Below, in pieces: positions 48,346 through 60,329 of a stretch of DNA of 64,000 nucleotides. Both the position numbers and the translations under genes were made by a program. Source of the DNA: Parietaria judaica (taxonomy: Eukaryota; Streptophyta; Magnoliopsida; Rosales; Urticaceae); contig OX940860.1 of the NCBI GenBank assembly GCA_954871525.1, positions 20,492,001 to 20,556,000 of the forward strand, given 5' to 3'. Each line of letters starts with the position of its first letter. Positions within the stretch are counted from its first letter, which is position 1. The notes below the pieces were generated by a model. That model was not told the origin of the DNA. It searched no databases and saw only the letters and a list, made by a program, of their open reading frames with translations.

Positions 48346-50731
48346 TGTAGGATGGTTTTATACTGGTTTATAAAAATTTGAACGTAACATTTACGACGGA
48401 ATATCAAAAAATTATCAAAGCTACGTAAAAACGATTTTCTACGTAAAAGCTTAACCGCATGTTTATTAAAATGATCATGCATGCTATTTTTTCGTTTAAA
48501 AATTATCCTACGACATCCATGATCACAATCACAAACACGCACACATATGTATATATACACATAATCATATTATCATTATATATACTTATATGTATGCATG
48601 AAACATGATTATACCTCTTGTAGCGTAATCGGAGATCGCGCGTGACTTCCTCGAAGAACCGGATCAAACAACCGCGAGAAGAGTCACTGTTAAGATCGTA
48701 GAACTTTATGGAATATCGAGAGTGGTCTCGTATTGAACTATAGATCAAGATATCGAATTTCCTTACCTATGAACAACTATGGCCGAATTCTAGAGAGAGG
48801 GAGGAGAGAAAAAGCTTCATGCCTTTTGTGAGATGATCTAGTATTTATAGGCATCACCACCAAGAAAAATGGAATTCGAAATTCCTAGTCTTACTCCCTA
48901 GAATGTGCCCCATCTTCTCCTAGTCCAAGGGTGAAAAATTCAAATTATAACATGTCATCTCCATGATCATTCAACATGTAATTTTGAAATTTTTCTTTGC
49001 TTAAATCGTGGTAATTCGAATTTACCATGGTCAAAGTGTCTAAGATGATGACACATCATCATGTACACTTTATTGACTATAGGAGATCATGACACCTCAT
49101 TGATCCATGCCCTTTATTCTCATCCAACGAGAATTAAGCAATTTAATTAATTAATTATCTCTTTGTTAATTCAAATTCAAATGTGAGTGAATCTAGGACA
49201 AGACATGCTTCCTATTTTCTCTCCACCATAGAATTCGAATTCTAATACAAATAATTAATCAAATTAATTATTTATTCTTCCAATAAGAATCATGTATTAA
49301 AATTAATTAATCCTAGGTATATTTATCCAATAAATTCGCCACCTATGTGTGTGTACACATGCACATTTAATGGGCCCAATAAGTCATTACTTATTTTGTG
49401 CCCCATTATAACATTTATCAATTGGTCACATGTACATGTTATCAATTTGGTCACATCAAATGTTATATTTAATTCAATTGATCATTATCAATTAAATTAA
49501 CTAACCAAATTAGTTCGGATTAATTTTCTAAATCAATATTTAGAATCAAGAGATTAATTCACTTGGAACTAATATTAGAAATCATTTAAGTCGTTACTTA
49601 ACATGAAATATGTTTCATACACATCATTTCATATTTCTAATTTATCTTTGTTCAATCATAATTCCGTTCTATGATTTAACGTTGAGACCTCATGGACCCT
49701 CATGATCGAAGCTTTAGATAAAAGACGTGGCATCACAAAATCATTAATTTGACCATCTTTAATCTTGATATTTGACCGATACCGCGACAGGGCCAAATAC
49801 CGAGAATCTATCATATCACGTGCGTTATCATTTTCTGTTTGATATGAGCTATCGTATTGTCATACGGTCCACAATGTTTTTTTTTTCCTGTATAATCCTT
49901 TATGCGTATCATTAAGTAGAAAGGAGTGTTCTGAAACACCGCTTGACCCTTCTAGTTATTTTTGTCATCAACTCCTTTGTTGTATTGTAAATGAGAAACA
50001 TATATTGTGATTTGTCCGAACAAGTCACCTGTTTAGATCGATGAGTTACTAAGTCATCGAACACCAAGCCTGGTTTGTTCATTTACAATCCATGAAGAAA
50101 GCATGACGTCATAATGGGTGTTGAATCACCCATAGTGCATAAATTCCATATATGTGAAGACCCTAATGTCATTGAGATATCTTAGCAGTACCGACCGTCG
50201 AAATATTGACTCACTACAGTGAATCTCACTCATTGTCTAATCAAATCTCGTAAGACATCTCAACACATTATGTGTTCACTCAGGATTGAGATTATCACGG
50301 AAAAATTCATTGATGTGTGATGTTGGATAAAAGGTGACAAACGGCCTTTCACATTTATCTCAATTATCATTGGTCTAGTTTAATATCTTCGTTAAGATAT
50401 CTAAGGCAAGCTTGTGGAGTCCAACTCCCAATGTCACAAGACCCGACATCAAAAGCTTCCTTAACAATCGTACTTGAATGCAACTGCCCAGTTGATTCTA
50501 AGATTGCAAACTTTCTCTTTTTAAACCTTCTAAAAAGGAGTGTCTTGTTAAGTCACAACTTAGCTTCCTATTTCGTAAACTAGAAGTTTATGGGCATAGA
50601 TTTATTTCAGCCTAAACAATACTTTCAAAGAATTCATACTTTTGTTCAATTTATTTAATCAGCAATTACATTGACAAATATGTTCTACAAAAGATCTCAG
50701 AGTCTCTCATTTGTCGACATTATTTCCAACA
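48346..50731 (-). mobile_element. Solo LTR of an LTR retrotransposon (2386 bp)
   Basis: The unit begins TG and ends CA on either strand and is flanked by a perfect 5-bp duplication TAGGA (48341-48345 and 50732-50736). The minus-strand reading starts TGTTGGAAATAATGTCGAC, a typical LTR start. It contains a TATA box CTATAAATAC at 48850-48841, so transcription would run on the minus strand. No gag/pol and no second LTR are present, so it is a solo LTR left by recombination. The TGTTGGAAATA start resembles Copia LTRs of the Angela/Tork type, but that assignment is only a guess. Confidence 0.88.
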
Positions 50732-50736
50732 TAGGA

Positions 50737-51630
50737 TAAGAGCATGAAGGTAAAGAAGGTTAGTACGTAGGAAGAAGCATTTTCATCGCCATGGTGTTCT
50801 TCATTGTAGAATAAGTAGGAAATCCAAAAATATTGACACTCAAACCGGAAAATTCCATTTTGAGGTTTAAAATGATAAAATTTGACTTAAAAGAAAGGTG
50901 TTAAATTTTGCGATTTTCCATGGAAATGTCGACCGATTTTCGTTTTTCGAGGATATGCGAAAGGAAAACTCTTTCGTTTTGCTGGTTTTTTTTTTTTACC
51001 ATTTTTTGCGAAATTCGTAGTGGGAATATCGTTTTTAGTTTTTGTGAGTAAAAATTGCGAAAAATGGTTGGAATTTCGCAAAAAATCATATTTTTGGTAG
51101 ATTTCGGTAAAAATACCAATTAAACTTTCGGCAAAAATAATTATACTTACGGCCGGCGGCGGCGCGCGCGTGTGGTGGTGGAACATTTGTGTGAGTCCTC
51201 CCCCATCCACAAAATCCTATGACCCAAAGGGCCCAAGCTATTGTCCCTAATATTTGGTATATAAACATCACCAAACTCTTGTCATCTATCAATGTGGGAC
51301 TTTTTGATATTCAACTAATATCACACATTCACACTTAACATACACATACACTTCACCTAATAATTTAACTTAATATTATACACTTCAAATAATATTATAA
51401 ACTTAACATACATATACACTTAATATACATATTCATTTAATAGTATACACTTGAACTAATATTAAATTTGTTAACATACATATACAATTAACATGCATAT
51501 TCACTTAATATTACACACTTAATTAACATACATATTCACTTCACATAATAATTTGACTTAATATTATACACTTCAACTAATAAAGTGACTTAATATTATA
51601 CATTTCACCAACATATTTAATTTACAAATG
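50737..51630. other. Intergenic region with degenerate short repeats
   Basis: A GC-rich stretch at 51151-51180 precedes TATATAAACATC and CAATGTGGGACTT, a promoter-like arrangement without a following gene. From about 51320 to 51600, variants of CTTAACATACATATACACTT and ACTTAATATTATACACTTCA recur many times, forming a degenerate tandem array. Open frames in 50887-51292 have no domain. Confidence 0.45.
51320..51605. repeat. Degenerate tandem array (CTTAACATACA / TTAATATTATACACTT)
   Basis: Repeated variants of two alternating motifs with irregular 20-45 bp spacing, read directly. The AT-rich composition means some similarity could be compositional, but the CACTT-containing phrases recur at least eight times. 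Confidence 0.7.
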
Positions 51631-51635
51631 TGTTT

Positions 51636-51902
51636 TGTTGTATACAATTATGTCTTGTATTTATTAAATATGTAGTTTTGAACCTATATAAATATCTTGC
51701 TTAAATACTCAAATACTTTTTACAAAATATCCGTCGAAAACCCCATCGGCATGCGGTATTTCCATGAAAAAAGTGCGGTATATGCGGCATGCGGCATGCC
51801 CTTTTTTTACGATTTGCCCATCGACATACCCATCGGCAAACGATATATCCGTAAAACGGCAAATGCGAAACGACATCGGCAAGCGACATTTTAAACCTTG
51901 CT
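51636..51902 (+). repeat. ATCGGCAAGCG-family repeat, well preserved copy
   Basis: Begins around TTGTATTTATTAAATATGTAG, continues CTTGCTTAAATACTCAAATA, CCGTCGAAAACCCCATCGG, GCGGCATGCGGCATGCC and CATCGGCAAGCGACATTTTA, and ends AACCTTG. About 88% alike by eye to the inverted copy at the right end of the window. It keeps a 65-codon open frame in common with that copy, which is more easily explained by recent descent than by coding. Confidence 0.8.
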
Positions 51903-51979
51903 TAAAAGTATTATCATTGACAAGCTTTCGACTCAAAAATTCACTAAGCAAACATCATTTTTCAAAAGAAAAATCCCGA

Positions 51980-52349
51980 TTTGCTAAGTATTATAGCCCT
52001 TGTTCATGGCATCAAAGAAGAAAAGTAAATGAACTTGACAACACGGTAGAGCGAAAACATGGTAGTTTGTGTGACAATGATTTTTAGAAAAATCGTCGTC
52101 CGTGCAAACTCTTGATATGCGCAGCTCACTGTGACAATTTTTTTGTTCTATAATGTTTCTTAGAAAAAAATAGTGTGATAAATTTATTCGATTTGCATGA
52201 CAATTGTAGAAAACCACCATGCAAACTAGTGTTTTTCACTTTACATGTATGAAGTTTTAGAGCGATTTTCGCGTAAACTTCCGTGTTTTTCTTTACACGG
52301 TGAGTTTTAACTAACCATAGTGCAAAGTCACTGTAAGTCAATATTTATG

Positions 52350-52392
<43 letters not shown>

Positions 52393-52453
52393 AACCATGG
52401 TGTAAAATTTTGGGAAAGCCGGTCGTTATGTCAACGGCGTGCCTAGTGTAGTG
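51980..52453. mobile_element. Possible CACTA-type transposon end
   Basis: The minus strand at 52453 starts CACTACACTAGGCACGCC, a CACTA-like terminus. Inward lie several TGCAAAC/GTGTGACAAT/CCGTGCAAA motifs in both orientations, like CACTA subterminal repeats. The opposite end was not found and no transposase is present, so this is tentative. Confidence 0.35.
52352..52391. repeat. (TA)n microsatellite
   Basis: Pure TA run of about 18 units, read directly. Confidence 0.93.
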
Positions 52454-52977
52454 GCAATGCGATACAACATTCCTCGAGTGCCGCTGTCGTTTTCCCTAAT
52501 GTTGCGGGCATGTTGTTGTAATACCCTTTTTGCAATTTTTCCATGGAAACTAAACATTGTATAGTTAATTTTTTCCTTTTGCCGCAGAAAAGTTAATGGA
52601 AATCCCATCATGCTAGGCTGAATTTTCTAGCTTTTCGATTTAGGGTTTTTTTGAAGGTTCGGTTCGGATTTTTTGCTAAACCCGTGTCTTAAGGTTAATT
52701 TTAGGGGATAATTCATGTGTATTTGTGTTAATACAGTTGTTATCTTCTAGATCTCGCGAATCCAGTCCTTGTAGTGTAAATCTTTCAAATAATTGTTGAT
52801 TACCTTGAATCTAATTGTTGAATTGTTGATTAATTAGTTACTATACTAATTATTTATTCATTAATTAGTTACTTATTTAGTTTAGTGCTTAACTTTCATT
52901 ATTTACGTACTCATTTAGTTGAATTATCGAATTGTTAATTAATTAGTTACTGAGTTAGTTAATTAATACTATAACAA

Positions 52978-53215
52978 ATGTAATTTTGAACATATATAAA
53001 AATCTTGCTTAAAAACTCATAAATATATTTCGGAATTTCCGTCGGAAACCCCATCGACATGCAGTATGCCCCTAAAATTTATGCAGTATTTTCGGCATAC
53101 GGCATGCCATTCTTTTCAAATTTGCCTGTCGACATGCCTGTTGGCTAGTGAAATGTTCGTAAAATAAAAATTGTTAAACGGCATCGGCAATCGGCATTTA
53201 ACACGTTGATATAAG
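52978..53215 (+). repeat. ATCGGCAAGCG-family repeat, diverged copy
   Basis: Shares CTTGCTTAAAAACTC, CCGTCGGAAACCCCATCG, CGGCATACGGCATGCC and CGGCATCGGCAATCGGCATTTA in the same order as the copy at 51.7 kb, with many substitutions that close the open frame. Confidence 0.75.
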
Positions 53216-53855
53216 CACTTGTATTGTAAATAGAAAAATTCATTATGCCCACGGAAGGGTAACATGGAGAAGCCATAGGCTTAATGCTATTACGTTCAAG
53301 TTTATTTTTTTTTCCTATAACGTGGTTTTCAATGAAAAAAATAATTAAAAAAAGAAGAAGATAGAAAGAAAGAAAAAAATAAATTATAAAAAAGAAGAAA
53401 AACTCTTCGTGACATGTGAAGGCCGAAAGGAACATGAAAAAAGATTAGCTTTAAGCCTTAATCCAAATAAGTTAATAAACCATCAACTTACTGACATCTC
53501 AACCTCATATAATGTCAAAACTTAGGACCTTTTTTTCTTCTTAAAAGTGAGACTCAAGTCATTGATGTGAATCAATTATAAAACCTTACTTGGAAATCCA
53601 CCAACCAAAAGTTAATTACACTATCAGTTATCACATCGCGCATGCTCTCAAACGCTCCTTAAATAACTTTAATATTTTTTTATTATACGAATATAATCTT
53701 AATCTTTATATGGCAAAATAGTTTTAATTTTAATTTTATCTGTTAAACAATTTTTACAATAATCTACATATTTTCTCGAAATGTGTTGGTAATAACACGC
53801 CGGCTCATCAATTTCACGTCAACCATATTTATATTTTTACCGGCAAATTTATATT
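53216..53855. other. AT-rich intergenic stretch
   Basis: No gene or transposon termini seen. The minus-strand frame at 53145-53435 is Phe/Leu/Ile-rich because of poly-T/A tracts. Confidence 0.4.
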
Positions 53856-55514
53856 GGGAAAAATACGGCAAAAATACCCAACCTTTAGTCAACCTGCCTC
53901 CCGTGTACCCAATCTTTAAAATTGGCGGCAAAAATACCCAACGTGCGTTGACCGTGACTTTGGCATGAAAATGTTAATTTTTTCGTTAACCTCCGCCATG
54001 TGGCCGTTAGCAGCAAAAATACCCAAACTTTTTTTTTGAATTTATATTTTTTTTACTTGATTAGTGATAATTACTTGAATTCCAAATATATGGAATAACA
54101 CAAACGTTAGTCAAAACATCAATTGATATGTGCTTGTATAAGCTACATTTGCTGATAAAAATCTTATTATTATGAGAAATTTTAAACATAATGCTACTGG
54201 TATTTTAAGTAATTGATTTTTAATAAATTAATAAAAGGAAAGTTATATAATTAATTTTTCTTTTATTAAATAAAGTCAATTTTAGCCCGAGATATTCACC
54301 GGAAGCCCATTTTCGCGAAATAAAGTGTCTAGATGTTTTCAAACATATCAAGATACTCAAAAAGTCATAAAGTTTGCAAGAAATGGCATCGGAACGCTCC
54401 CAAAACCCTTAAAGTGGGTCGGGAGCACCTCGGGCGGCCCCACATGCCCCACACAAGCCACCACGCACTCCCACACAAGCCACCACGCACTCCCACGCGC
54501 TGCCACATGGCTCCACGCGCAGCCACGCGTCTTCTGCCCTCCTCACGCGGCCGCAGAAGGGCTTACGTCAGCCTGATGACGATAGCAGAGGCGCGCGCGC
54601 GTGAAGTAGCGCGTCCGGCACAAACGGTCAATTACCGGCATATATTTTCTTAAGCCATTTTTTTTTTCAATATGGAGACATTAATTGACTGTATTAATTC
54701 GATCTAAAACGGTCAATTACCAATGAAATGGGTAATGGTGAAGATGTTAATTCGGTTCATACTTAGAATTTAAAAAAATGTGAAGACATTAACTCAGCTA
54801 ATTAACGTCTCTAAAAGTATCCCCGATAACAAAATAAGACTTCAAAGTATGTTCCAACAAAAAAAAAACATAAAAATATTAGTAATGGTCATAACTTGAG
54901 AATATATGCGCTAAGAGTTTCACACATATATATACACACACACATATTATATCATATTTCTTTGACATGTCATGCTATATATTTAGATAGTCAAATGTAA
55001 CAAAAATAATATGGTCAAGTTTTTGTTTAAAGTTTGACTGTCAACCTTAAATTTACTATGTAATTATTTTATTCATGATTAGCTTTAGTCGGTAAATTAG
55101 CTTCTCCAAACAAATTAATATACAATTGATAATTGATATCATGATCGACTTTTGTGTAATGCTATGTTTAAAATTTCTCATAATAATAAGATTTTTCTTA
55201 GCAAATGTAGCTTATACAAGCACATTAAGAAATCAAGTGATGTTTTGACTAACTTGTGTGTTATTCCATGTATTTGGAATTCAAGTAATTATCACTAATC
55301 AAGTAAAGAAAAAAAATATAACAAAAAAAAATTTAAAAAAAAGTTTGGGTATTTTTGCCGCTAACGGCCACATGGCGGATTTTAACGGAAAAATTAACGT
55401 TTTCATGCTAAAGTCACGGTCAACGCACGTTGGGTATTTTTGCCGCCAGTTTTAAAGGTTGGGTACACTAAAGGCGTGTTGACCAAATGTTAGGTATTTT
55501 TGCCGTAATTTTCC
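53856..55514. mobile_element. Large Mutator-type foldback element (1659 bp) with GC-rich interior
   Basis: Inverted arms at 53856-54194 and 55161-55514 (about 340 bp each) start GGGAAAAATACGGCAAAAA. They share the GGCAAAAATACCCAA iteration with copies A-C but differ in sequence. Flanks ATTTATATT (53847-53855) and ATTTATATA (55515-55523) form a 9-bp duplication with one mismatch. The interior holds a GC-rich block (about 54395-54625) unlike anything else nearby. No transposase recognised. Confidence 0.85.
54395..54630. other. GC-rich cargo-like block inside the large foldback
   Basis: Strong local GC rise containing a two-copy direct repeat of CACAAGCCACCACGCACTCC (about 54453 and 54475), several CACGCG/GCGCG motifs and a GCGCGCGCGCG run. 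Open frames cross it in two phases but show only low-complexity Pro/His/Thr/Ala content. No gene recognised. Confidence 0.6.
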
Positions 55515-55661
55515 ATTTATATATGGATTTGTAACATTATAACTTTATTTTAAGAGTTAACTTCGCATAAAATGTATTTCGTTTGAGGTTCACTATGCGT
55601 TCTATCTAAGAACATCTTCAGCCTTGCTCTCTCAATTTTAGCAAGTTTAGCTTTTATAAAA

Positions 55662-55666
<5 letters not shown>

Positions 55667-55714
<48 letters not shown>
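55667..55714. repeat. (TA)n microsatellite
   Basis: Uninterrupted TA run of about 23 units abutting the next element. Confidence 0.95.
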
Positions 55715-55716
<2 letters not shown>

Positions 55717-56250
55717 GGTGGCAATTTGGGGCCGGACACGAAATACGAAACAGTTACGACACTATATAAACGGGTCTGGGTCTACCGTAAATGGATCTTG
55801 ATCCAACCGTGTCGAACACGATTAAATAACGGATAAATACGACACGAACACGATAACACGATGTGACCTAACTAGACATGATTAAAGAGCAAAAAGTTAC
55901 ATTTTATATATGTTATTAAGTATTTTATATTTTTTTTACTTATTTATTACATCGTACAGTTGATGAACATAAGAAAGTGTTAGTAAATTGTAAAATCTTA
56001 TATAATATAATTAAATAAATTAAGTTAATGAGTATAAATTGAATTAGTTTAACATTTTAAAATACATGAATATGTTAAATGAGTTAAACAGGTAGACACG
56101 AAAAATACGATATTTAAATGGGGCTTGTCTTGGTCTTATATTATAACACGATTAATAAATGGGGCGGGTCTGGGTCTACATAAAATAAGCAAAAAAAAAA
56201 TATGATTAATACCCGACACAAACACGACACGAAACCCGAATTGCCACCCC
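55715..56250. mobile_element. hAT-like MITE with GGGGTGGCAATT termini (536 bp)
   Basis: GGGGTGGCAATTTGGG at the left and inverse CGAATTGCCACCCC at the right. Subterminal CGACACGAACACG and AACACGACACGAAACCC blocks, plus GGGTCTGGGTCTAC near both ends, complete the inverted structure. This terminus type is widespread in plants. Insertion at a TA repeat hides the duplication. Confidence 0.8.
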
Positions 56251-56784
56251 TAATATATATTCATTGACTTGTTAATTGCACCAAATATACCAGAAGCTAT
56301 TAATTCTTAATTATATGCTTTGAAGCAAAAGATGCTTATCTATAGTTGGTTGGAACTAACTAAACCAACTTCATAATTAGCTAAACAAGTTGATTATAAC
56401 CTATAACAAACACCTAATTATAAATCCCAATCGATTCTTCAAAATAGTGCTTGACAATGGCCAAAAAAGCTGGTCACATTAGTCGTGCCTTTACACGCAG
56501 ACCACACGTTACGCTTCAAATTACAATCATGATTAGCTATAAATTATTAATAATCATCCAACTTAATAAAGTTTTTTGCCCTTAATAATAATAATTAGTG
56601 CCCCACTTGCCCACGTGAAATGTTCCAAAAGGGGCTTAAATTTGTGTAGAAGTTCAATTAATCCCCTTTGAGGTCTAATCAAAGTGAGAGTTTCTTTCTA
56701 GAATTCCACGACCATATGTACAATCCTTGACTTCCTTTTGAAATTCATTACAGGATATGATTAATTAAAGCAACATTAGCTCCA
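56251..56784. other. Intergenic stretch
   Basis: AT-rich DNA with no gene, repeat or transposon ends that I can support. Confidence 0.4.
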
Positions 56785-57594
56785 TGGGCCGACCCGGAGG
56801 TATTTGGGGGTGGCTCGTGTCACCCCAACCTCTTCTTTGTTAGTTTTTCTTTCAAATGATAATAAATTTTTATAATAAATATGTTAGTACGAGCCACCCT
56901 TAAGATAAGCGAGCAAGGCTCAGGTCTCCGGTCTTCGGTAGTTTAGATGTTTGCTGAAATAAGCTTCTCGACGCCATGGGAGAAAGGTTTGGGAGAGAAG
57001 AGAGAACAAGTGGTGGGCCCACATTCTTTATTCATTCATTCCTTTTATTGGATTGTGTTAAAATTTTATTTATTATTAATTCGTGAGTAAATTTTTTTAG
57101 GAAGCTGTAACTATTAACTTGTAGTGTTCCTAAATGTAAGACCCACGTTACTTTTCTTTTTTATTTCATATTGGATCTTTGCTTTTTCAGATATATGATT
57201 TTTAAAATAAAAAACATCATAAGTCATAACACATAGATAATTAATAAATGATCTTAAATTATTAGCATGTAATTTTTTTTTTGTTCTATAAAATTATATA
57301 ATATATATATAAAAACTTGAAAAAAATTATCCTTAATTTATAACAAATTTTAAAACTAATTTTAAACATTATATAATTCTAAAAATTATTTTAAAGTTTG
57401 GAAAACAGTCTTAAGTTTTGAAAGAAAAAAAATTGTCTTGAAAAATATTTTTTACAATTATAAAACTTAGTGAATTATTTAAAAAAAATTATAATAATTA
57501 AGTAATACTTATTAACTATTTTTCGTTAAAAAGCGTTATAATTTGTTCTATTAATACTTTTGTCACCCCCGATTAGAATTCTTGGGTCCGCCCC
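56785..57594. mobile_element. hAT-like non-autonomous element (~810 bp)
   Basis: TGGGCCGACCCGGAGG at the left and inverse TTGGGTCCGCCCC at the right match the termini of the element at 45442. GGGGGTGGCTCGTGTCACCCC lies just inside. Flanks TAGCTCCA (56777-56784) and TAGCTCTA (57595-57602) agree at seven of eight bases. Interior is AT-rich and non-coding. Confidence 0.72.
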
Positions 57595-57805
57595 TAGCTC
57601 TAACTATGTGTCCAAGGGATTATTAATCTTATTTTTTTTTTTTGTGTAAAATACAGAGATTATTGTAGCATATAGAGACCTCATACTTGCAATTTTTTAG
57701 GAATATTCTCAATGTTTGTTTTTGCCGGCTTAAAGATCCATTTTTCCGTATGATTTTGAGTCTCTGTCGTTAAATGAACAGTAAACGTTAAGTTTCTGCA
57801 ATATA

Positions 57806-57998
57806 CTTGGCGGTATCGGCAACGTACTCAACGTTCTTAGCGATACAGGTGACGTACTCGGTAGTGTCAGCGACGTACTCGCCGTTCTTGACAGTGTCGG
57901 TGATTCGGTTGTGTCGGCCACCCACTCGGCAGTGTCAATGGCATACTCGGGCGGTTTCAGTGACGTACTCGACGATATCGGCGATATATACTCGTGGT
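57806..57998. repeat. Degenerate minisatellite, (GACGTACTCGGCAGTGTCGG)-like units
   Basis: About eight imperfect units with the core GACGTACTCGGxxxTxTCxGxGAC and 21-24 bp spacing, in otherwise AT-rich DNA. Frames are open on both strands because the unit lacks stops; the predicted repeats (Thr/Ser/Leu or Val/Ser/Tyr) are not a known domain. Confidence 0.8.
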
Positions 57999-58460
57999 AT
58001 TAGCGATTCATGTTAATTAAAAAGAAAAAAAAAACTATTAAAAAATGAATGTATAAAATTAATAATCTATAAAATTTACAAAGTTGACATGTGTCATATA
58101 TACTATATAAAAACTTAATATTTATTGTTCATTAAGTGATAAAGACTTACAATTATACAGATAAACATTTAAAATATACCTCGAACAAACTGTAAACATA
58201 GAATTTTATGCCGCAAATATCTAAAATGTATCATATAACATTCCGTGGATGAGCATGAAAACTAGAAAATACACAAATAGTGTACGGATAGACGTGGGTC
58301 AAAACATTTTTCAATTGCCGCACTAATAAACGTTCACCTATTTATATAAATATGTTTGTAATTGCAATTTAATACAAAAATAAGATTGCAACTGCAATTT
58401 TGCAATAATAATTAAGGGAAAAAAAAAGCGCTTTGGGCTATATTAGAATGAAGTGATGAA
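57999..58460. other. Intergenic stretch
   Basis: AT-rich; no feature recognised. Confidence 0.35.
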
Positions 58461-58698
58461 CAGTGGCGGAACCAGGAATTATGAACCGGGGGGGTTAGAT
58501 ATAATTTATTTGTCAAAAGTTTAACTCGAGGGGGTTATATTTAAATTTTGGTGAAAGTTAAGGGGGATTTAACTAAAATTTTGTATGAATTAACACTAAA
58601 AAAATAAAAACTAAGGTACTATTATACCAAAAAAAAATTGGAGGGGGTGGTTCGGGGTGGTTTGAACCACCCCCACCCTAAGGGTGCATCCGCCCCTG
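58461..58698. mobile_element. hAT-type MITE (238 bp)
   Basis: CAGTGGCGGAACCAGG at the left and inverse GCATCCGCCCCTG at the right. A perfect 8-bp duplication GTGATGAA flanks it (58453-58460, 58699-58706). A GGTTCGGGGTGG..CCACCCCC block sits near the right end. Confidence 0.92.
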
Positions 58699-58706
58699 GT
58701 GATGAA

Positions 58707-60329
58707 CCCTTGTCCATGACCTAGCCGCTGCTCTATTTAACAAATAACGATATAAACTAATATTTTATTACATGTCTTTAGCTATAACGGTTTATTGAAG
58801 AAAATAAAAGTGATTTCAGCGATTTCGACGAGTATTTGCGGTTTTTGATTCATTGGAATTACTCAGCGCGAAGAGACTTATAGGTCACTAGTTTTGTCTT
58901 AACTAGTCCCAAGAGAATCTTCATTTGATGAATTTTCTTCCGACCACATCAAAAATTCAATATTACAATTTCACTAGATCATGATAGTGATATAACATAC
59001 AATTTGGTACGCCAAAGTGAAACCGTCTCCAATCTCTCATGTGTCGATGATTGCGGAAATGATCGTCCATAAACTAGTTATTACCAAGCGATGGTAAAAT
59101 AAAATCATCAATAACCTTGCGAAAATGATAACTGCTAAGACATATTTTCTCGTTTTAGCTAGATTATTCTGTGATGTGCGTAATACGTTAGAAAACTAAT
59201 GTGTGCGCGGAAAAGTAAAGAACGCCGAGACTTTTTGTTAACGCATTTCGGACTATACCTTGTGGATAACGTACTTCTGCAGGGTACTCACCTAGGTTGA
59301 TCAACCGAGAGATTACAAACAGCAATACATATGTAACCAAAGCATAAAGGAAACTTGCCCTTGATGTTACACCGTCAGCTTTGACATCCAACACTTGAAC
59401 TCTTGATGATCGCAAGATCTCCTTGCACCTACTAGCATCGAATGTCTCGTACTTCTTTACTTCACTCGTGAATCGCCAATTCCTTCTCCCAAAGTTTTTT
59501 TTTTAAAGAATATCTCTAGCTATCGATTTAGGACCTCAATAGCAGAGACATATAGGAGTTGCACAATTCAAATCTTCACGTCTCGATGATAAGATTCAGC
59601 TCCTTGATTCTCTCGAGTGAATAGGCAATCACGAGCAGAACATTTTCCTTCGATATAGCTTTTCCGCATACAATGCATGAAGAGGTCGACTCAATCAGAC
59701 CTTGATTGAGGATGCGCACGAACCTGAACATGTGCGACATAAAAGACTTGCCTGAAATATCCTACAGTTGTTACAACGTAAGATATGACAATAACTTTCT
59801 ATTCAGAATTATGAAATAATTAATAATGAAATTGTAAAATTCATAATGAAACAGTAAAATCCTTCGTACTAACTGTATATTTAATGTAAAATAGTGCCTT
59901 TCTTTATTTATTTATTTTTACTGGAAATGTCTCTTTAACAAAATTTACCCTAAAGCTCATACCACGATTTGATGTATATCTAAATTTTCATACGGTTGTG
60001 TAGTATTTAAATTGTAGTCACATACAATATCATTCTTCTTTTTAAAATTTATTAGTTGTCACGGTGTACTATGTAAAACTATATCTGGGGTCAGCTTTTC
60101 TTGCGTTGTATACATCAATATCATATTGCCCCTTGCTATACTGTATAATATACCTATTTCTTTTCGGACAATTAAAAAAAAAAAAAACTAAAAATGAAAT
60201 CTCAAATCTGATAAACTAACTCAATCCTAATTAATTGGCATTTTCCCTAAAAAAAAAAATTGACATTTAAATAAAATAGAGGTCAAACTGAAATATCAGT
60301 TTTGAATACTTATTTAAAGAAAAAATTAG
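58707..60329. other. Intergenic region, possible old gene or retroelement debris
   Basis: The part at about 58820-59760 has near-random base composition (higher GC than the flanks) and many short open stretches on the minus strand (for example 59415-59188). Stops interrupt every frame and I recognise no domain. It may be a decayed gene or element leader. Confidence 0.3.

Noticed and set aside
51697..51894. Shared open frame in two copies of the ATCGGCAAGCG repeat as a possible conserved peptide
   Set aside because: The other copies have closed frames and the nucleotide identity is high throughout, so common descent of a repeat explains it; kept only as a question in the findings.
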